This document shows positions 59,765 through 64,000 of a stretch of DNA of 64,000 bases, piece by piece; position 1 is the stretch's first letter, and each line of letters starts with the position of its first letter. The stretch is taken from NCBI RefSeq assembly GCF_000170895.1, contig NZ_ABCS01000034.1, forward strand, positions 1 through 64,000, given 5' to 3'. A program made the position numbers and the translations under genes. The notes below the pieces were generated by a model. The model was not told where the DNA came from. It was given only the letters and a program-made list of their open reading frames with translations, and searched no databases. Source of the stretch: Plesiocystis pacifica SIR-1. GTDB lineage: Bacteria > Myxococcota_A > Polyangia > Nannocystales > Nannocystaceae.

Positions 59765-60880
59765 CTAGACCTCGTCGCTGCAGACCGCGAACGCTTCGCA
59801 GCTCTCGACCGCCGTGCACGCCTCGAAGGCCTTCGTCGCCGCGGCGCTCTTTTGGTCCTTGGCGCAGCTCAGCGCGCACTCGACGTAGGTGCTCGTCAGC
59901 GCGCGCTTGAGCTCGGCGAGGGCCTCGCCCTCGAGCTCGAGCCCTTCCGCCGCGGCCCCGCACGCGAGCGCGCGGGTACAAAAGGCGTCGCAGACCGGGT
60001 CGAGCCCGGGGCCCGGGTCGACGCCCTCGGGCAGCTCCGTGCCGGCCTCGGTCATGAGCGCGGCGCGGGAGTAGTCGATGCGGGACCAGCTGTCGAGGCA
60101 GCCGAGCATGCCGCCGCAGGAGCCGTGGTCGAGGCAGCCGAGCAGCTCGAAGCGGGCCCGGCCGCCCTCGGGGGAGGCCTCGCACTTGAGCCGGCAGCTC
60201 TCCTCGAGCTCGGCCTGGCGGGCGGTCTCGGCCTGGCAGGCGGGGGAGGGGCTGGGGGCGTCGTCGGCCGCGGCCGCGGCGGCCTCGTCCTCGCTGGCCT
60301 GGCTCGGGGGCGTGAGGGGGTCGTCGTCGCGGGCGCGGGCGCGTCGGCGGCCCGAGCTCTCGCCGCGGGCGTCCTCGCACAGCTCGGCGATGGCGCAGGC
60401 GCTGGCCTGGCTGCACAGGTTCTCGCAGCTGCGCTCGCCGGGGGGCGCGACGGCGGCGAGCCAGGGGCGGGCGAGCTCGGTGCTCAGGCAGCCCCAGTAG
60501 GCGTCGCAGGAGGACAGGGCCAGGCAGTCGCGCAGGCCCAGGCTGACGCGGGTGTCGTCGAACTCGGAGCAGCTGGCGTCGCAGGCCTCGGGGTCGCCGA
60601 TGCGGCTGGCGAGCAGCACGGGGTCACCCGCGACCTGGCCGCGGGTGAGCTCGGGGGCGCAGCGGTCGAGGCGGCGGCAGCCGTCCTGGCACACGCGCTG
60701 GCTGTCGACGGTCTCGCTGGTGTCGAGGACGGGGGCGGCGTCGGGCTCCTCGCTGACCTCGCCGCCGCCGCGGCGGCACGCGCCCGCGCTCAGGGTCGCG
60801 CCGAGGGCGAGGAGCAGGGCCGCGGACAGAGCTCCGCGCCGCGCCGGACCCGCGAGGTGCCCCGTCGAGCGGGGGGTCAT
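59765..60880 (-). CDS. Cys-rich lipoprotein
   Basis: 371 residues from ATG 60880. The signal peptide ends LGATLSAGAC. The mature protein has about 25 cysteines in four related blocks of the pattern CxxxCxxLxxC...C: CQDGCRRLDRC, CENLCSQASAC, CRLKCEAS and CDAFCTRALAC. Each block is followed by a paired C further on (LALSSCDAYWGCLS, LGCLDHGSCGGMLGCLDS). A basic/acidic low-complexity linker (RRRARARDDD) separates blocks two and three. Function unknown. Divergent from the ChaC gene (50 bp). Confidence 0.82.
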   Translation of the reverse strand: MTPRSTGHLAGPARRGALSAALLLALGATLSAGACRRGGGEVSEEPDAAPVLDTSETVDSQRVCQDGCRRLDRCAPELTRGQVAGDPVLLASRIGDPEACDASCSEFDDTRVSLGLRDCLALSSCDAYWGCLSTELARPWLAAVAPPGERSCENLCSQASACAIAELCEDARGESSGRRRARARDDDPLTPPSQASEDEAAAAAADDAPSPSPACQAETARQAELEESCRLKCEASPEGGRARFELLGCLDHGSCGGMLGCLDSWSRIDYSRAALMTEAGTELPEGVDPGPGLDPVCDAFCTRALACGAAAEGLELEGEALAELKRALTSTYVECALSCAKDQKSAAATKAFEACTAVESCEAFAVCSDEV

Positions 60881-60930
60881 GTGCCGTGCTGGCTTCACGC
60901 CCGGGGAGTGTAGCGGATAGCATCCGGGCC

Positions 60931-61497
60931 ATGGCCCGTCCGCCGCTGTGGATCTTTGGCTACGGCTCGCTGGTCTGGCGCCCGGCCTTTCCCTACGCCG
61001 AGCGCCACCCTGGCTGGGTGGAGGGCTACGCCCGTCGCTTTTGGCAGGGCTCGCCGGACCACCGCGGCGTGGTCGGGGCTCCGGGGCGCGTGGTGACCTT
61101 GCTGCCGCGAGCAGAGCTGCCTCGAGCGGAGCGGGTCGCGGTCTCGGAGCCGACGCGCTGCTGGGGCATGGTCTATCGCGTCGCCGAGGGTCACGAGGAC
61201 GCGGTGCTCGCCGGCCTCGACCACCGCGAGAAGGCGGGCTACGAGCGCCTCGAGCTCCCCGTGCTGCGACCCGCTGGCGCGCCGACCGTCGAGCGAGCGC
61301 TGGTCTACCTCGCGCGCCCGGGCAACTCCGACTGGCTCGGCGCGGCGCCCCTGGTCGAGATCGCGGCGCAAATTCGGCGCAGCCACGGCCCGAGCGGATC
61401 CAACCGCGAGTACCTCCTGCGCCTGGCCGAGGCCCTCGCGCACATGGGCGCGGAGGACGAGCACGTGACGGCCCTCGCGCGGCTGGTGCAGGCGTGA
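60931..61497 (+). CDS. chaC: Gamma-glutamylcyclotransferase, ChaC family
   Basis: 188 residues from ATG 60931. Opens IFGYGSLVWRPAFPYAERHP, the YGSL substrate loop of the family. GLDHREKAGYERLELPV carries the catalytic Glu, and LVYLARPGNSDWLG is typical of ChaC. The enzyme degrades glutathione to 5-oxoproline and Cys-Gly in the cytoplasm. The stop overlaps the next start (TGATG). Confidence 0.92.
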   Translation: MARPPLWIFGYGSLVWRPAFPYAERHPGWVEGYARRFWQGSPDHRGVVGAPGRVVTLLPRAELPRAERVAVSEPTRCWGMVYRVAEGHEDAVLAGLDHREKAGYERLELPVLRPAGAPTVERALVYLARPGNSDWLGAAPLVEIAAQIRRSHGPSGSNREYLLRLAEALAHMGAEDEHVTALARLVQA

Positions 61498-62138
61498 TGG
61501 GCGGGCGGCACGGGCGGCGGCGCTCGACCAAGCCCGTGCCCCTCGACATCGACCTCGAGGCGCGGACCATCGAGCTGCCCCAGATCCTGCGGCCGTTCAC
61601 GATCCGCGTGCCGCCTTGCTTCGGCGAGCTCGATCGCGTCGAGCTGCGCGGGGACTTCCTGGTCGTGTTCGGCGCGGGCGGCAAGGCCAGCTACCACCTC
61701 GGCGAGCCGGGCGACCCGAAAGCGCGGCTGCGGGCCGGCTACATGGCGTGGAAGAGCCTGCGCAAGGCGGTGTTCGAGCACGCCGTCGACCCGCGCTGGC
61801 GCCGGCGCGTCGACGTGGTCGTGACCTACTACCGCAACGGCAAGGGGAACTGTGACGCTGGCGCCCACGGGCAGGTGTTCGTCGACAAGGCCATCGTCTG
61901 CCAGGGCCGGGAGGTCGCCCGCGATCTCGGCCGCGCCCTCGAGGCCCTGCTGCACCTGCGCCCGGCCGAGCGCCTCGCCGCCGAGGACGAGCCGCTGATC
62001 CGCGCCTTCGCGCTCTTGGCCCCCGCGGGCAGCCTCGACGACGCAGACGTCGACGCCCTCGCGCAGCGCCTGGACGCGGCGGGCGAGGGCGACGCAGAGC
62101 CGTGGGCGAGCTTCCTGAAGCTGCGCCGCACACCCTGA
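61497..62138 (+). CDS. Conserved-looking protein of unknown function
   Basis: 213 residues. The N-terminus is basic (MGGRHGRRRSTKPVPLDIDL), then a mixed alpha/beta domain with EARTIELPQILRPFTIRVPP, FLVVFGAGGKASYHLGEPGD and VVVTYYRNGKGNCDAGAHGQ. It ends in a helical part. No family is recognised. ATG overlaps the ChaC stop, so it is probably translationally coupled and linked to glutathione handling. Confidence 0.75.
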   Translation: MGGRHGRRRSTKPVPLDIDLEARTIELPQILRPFTIRVPPCFGELDRVELRGDFLVVFGAGGKASYHLGEPGDPKARLRAGYMAWKSLRKAVFEHAVDPRWRRRVDVVVTYYRNGKGNCDAGAHGQVFVDKAIVCQGREVARDLGRALEALLHLRPAERLAAEDEPLIRAFALLAPAGSLDDADVDALAQRLDAAGEGDAEPWASFLKLRRTP

Positions 62139-62179
62139 GCCGGAGCTCGCCAGCGGCCGCCAAACCCCGAAGCTGCTCC

Positions 62180-62335
62180 CCGTTAAACCAAGAAGCTGCT
62201 CACCCCCGCCAAACCACGCCCCCCTTCAGGGGGCGGCCACATGCGGTCTAGAAGGCACGAACTCCATTGCCCACCAGCCAGAGCGGAGGAGCGGACAGCG
62301 ACGAAGCGTCCCCGGTCCCAGCCGCCTGCGGGGGC
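62180..62335 (-). repeat. Dispersed 3'-element, copy B
   Basis: Begins directly after the stop of the receiver-XRE gene. Core 62254-62335 on the minus strand matches copy A, including CTCCGCTCTGGCTGGTGGGC, then AATGGAGTTCGTGCC. A CGCCCCC/GGGGGCG hairpin (62217-62235) and a TTTGGCGGGGG tail follow. A short direct repeat AAGCTGCTC also occurs twice at 62170-62205. Confidence 0.8.
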
Positions 62336-62935
<600 letters not shown>

Positions 62936-63141
62936 GAGGCGATCATGCCAGCTTTTCGCGCGGCTGTGCGCCGAACCTCGCGACACCCCGCGCGGGTGAG
63001 GGGCGTCGGTGCGCCCCCGCGTGCGGTCGCCGGATCGCTCGTTGGCGATCCGATCAGTCAGCGCCGGGCGGATGGGCAGGGCCGCGCATGGGCTGCCGCC
63101 TCCCATCCGCGCCTACTGCATCGCCCGCGCGGCCCAAAAGG

Positions 63142-63175
63142 CGAGAGGGAGGGACCTTGCGATCCCTCCCTCTCG
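63142..63175 (-). terminator. Terminator of tRNA-Pro
   Basis: A perfect 13-bp hairpin (CGAGAGGGAGGGA with TCCCTCCCTCTCG), followed on the minus strand by CCTTTT, begins 3 bp after the tRNA 3' end. Confidence 0.85.
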
Positions 63176-63176
63176 T

Positions 63177-63251
<75 letters not shown>

Positions 63252-63367
63252 TTTCGGAGCGCGGTAGGTAGCAGAGGCACCGAGCCTTGTCAAAGCGAAA
63301 CCTGCGAAACGGCCCCAGACGGCCGCTGAGCGTGAGCTAACTAGCAGGCCGGGGTACGGGCGAGGCC

Positions 63368-64000
63368 TCAGCGACGCTCGCGGAGGTTCTGCGTGCGCCC
63401 CGCGGACTGGAAGGCGATGCCCATGCGGAAGGCGCCCACGCTGAACTCGTCGTCCGGCCCGAGGACCGCCGGCTGGTGCACGGGCTCGTCGTTGATCTGC
63501 ACCGTGCCGTCGCCAATGATCGGGCGCAGCTGCGGGCGATTCGGAATCCCGCTCCACTCGACGATGGCGTGGACGCGCAGGATGCTGTCGTGGCGCAGCT
63601 TGATCTCGCAGCGCTCCCCGCTGCCGATGCGGTAGGAGCCCGGGAGGAACAGGCGCTCCTCCGGGTCGCGCTCGCCGGGGTGGAGGATGCGGAGGTTGGC
63701 GGCGACCGGGATGCCCATGTCGCGGTGCAGCACGTAGCCGAGGATGTTGGCGAGGGCGCCGGCGTCGGGCGGGCGCTTGGCCGGGTCCTTGTCGAGGGCG
63801 CGCATCACCCCGCGGACCAGGGGCGCGGGCAGGTCGTCGCAGTTGGGCTGCTGGTCGAGGGGGACGATGTCCGTGTCCTTGTGACACTTGAGCCACAGCA
63901 GCGGCTGCTTGGAGAACTCTTCCTTGACCGACTTGAGCGAGCGGTTGAGGTGGAAGGGGGAGCAGGCGCTGAGCAGCTCGTAGAGGATGAGCCCGAGGCT
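63368..64000 (-). CDS. C-terminal part of a Ser/Thr kinase with FHA domain (5' end off window)
   Basis: The visible 210 residues start inside the kinase C-lobe (SLGLILYELLSACSPFHLNR), then RALDKDPAKRPPDAGALANI, the end of the kinase fold. An FHA domain (about 125-205) follows, with YRIGSGERCEIKLRHDSILR and VHAIVEWSG, then GTVQINDEPVHQPAVLGPDD. FHA domains bind phosphothreonine, so the protein may recognise its own or a partner kinase's phosphorylation. The start and most of the kinase lie beyond the right edge. Confidence 0.85.
   Translation of the reverse strand, partial: SLGLILYELLSACSPFHLNRSLKSVKEEFSKQPLLWLKCHKDTDIVPLDQQPNCDDLPAPLVRGVMRALDKDPAKRPPDAGALANILGYVLHRDMGIPVAANLRILHPGERDPEERLFLPGSYRIGSGERCEIKLRHDSILRVHAIVEWSGIPNRPQLRPIIGDGTVQINDEPVHQPAVLGPDDEFSVGAFRMGIAFQSAGRTQNLRERR

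Overview
The window is high-GC bacterial DNA whose gene content points to a myxobacterium, most likely a Nannocystineae-type member of Myxococcota. The reasons are six serine/threonine kinase-type genes, a MYXO-CTERM surface protein, many lipoproteins whose lipobox cysteine is followed by long Thr/Glu/Ser/Asp repeats, Cys-rich repeat proteins, an RCC1-repeat lipoprotein and long kinase-TPR receptors. The assignment rests on architecture only; no 16S or ribosomal gene is present.

Left end (1-9.6 kb): a giant minus-strand gene, cut by the window edge, encodes pseudokinase - TIR - STAND ATPase - transmembrane segment - 14 WD40 repeats - formylglycine-enzyme (FGE) fold. An ECF sigma factor is divergent from it across 39 bp. 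A complete kinase-TPR receptor converges on the sigma gene with a 3 bp gap. This is the strongest candidate for an undescribed signalling or defence system: a sensor/effector receptor with a dead kinase, a sigma factor and an active kinase in one cluster. 9.6-16.4 kb holds exported proteins, a thioredoxin-like lipoprotein, a radical SAM/SPASM enzyme, a MYXO-CTERM protein, a VOC protein and a second small sigma factor facing a zinc-ribbon protein.

16.4-21 kb: a kinase with a large extracytoplasmic domain is divergent from a MACPF (perforin) gene fused to hemopexin-like repeats. The MACPF gene is followed, with an ATGA overlap, by a DUF697-type membrane protein. 21-31.5 kb: secreted lipoproteins (including a lipase-like alpha/beta hydrolase), a GC-poor patch with a pacifastin-type protease-inhibitor lipoprotein, a SpoIIAA/STAS-like protein and a cyclic-peptide-type ABC exporter. 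31.5-39 kb: a membrane-anchored solute-binding-like protein, then a minus-strand operon (second DUF697 protein, small membrane protein, SPFH/Band 7 protein, diacylglycerol-kinase-like enzyme) and a pair of related coiled-coil proteins.

39-52.5 kb: a beta-propeller dehydrogenase with two haem c motifs, another kinase-TPR receptor, an MAPEG protein, two lipoproteins, a kinase fused to a cyclic-nucleotide-binding domain, and a three-gene operon (M3 oligopeptidase, C26 glutamine-amidotransferase-like hydrolase, RNase HII-like protein). 52.5-64 kb: repeat-rich lipoproteins, an amidohydrolase-like lipoprotein followed by a frameshifted gene, an unknown 836-residue protein with pore-former-like composition, a Cys-rich lipoprotein, a ChaC cyclotransferase, a receiver-XRE regulator, tRNA-Pro(CGG), and a kinase-FHA gene cut by the right edge.

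Non-coding structure includes a dispersed element of about 80-165 bp. It is present three times, each time directly after the stop codon of an unrelated gene and in the same orientation as that gene. There are also several strong hairpin terminators and a possible short transcript with a 9-codon leader peptide at 36.5 kb. All calls come from reading the sequence; no database search was run.
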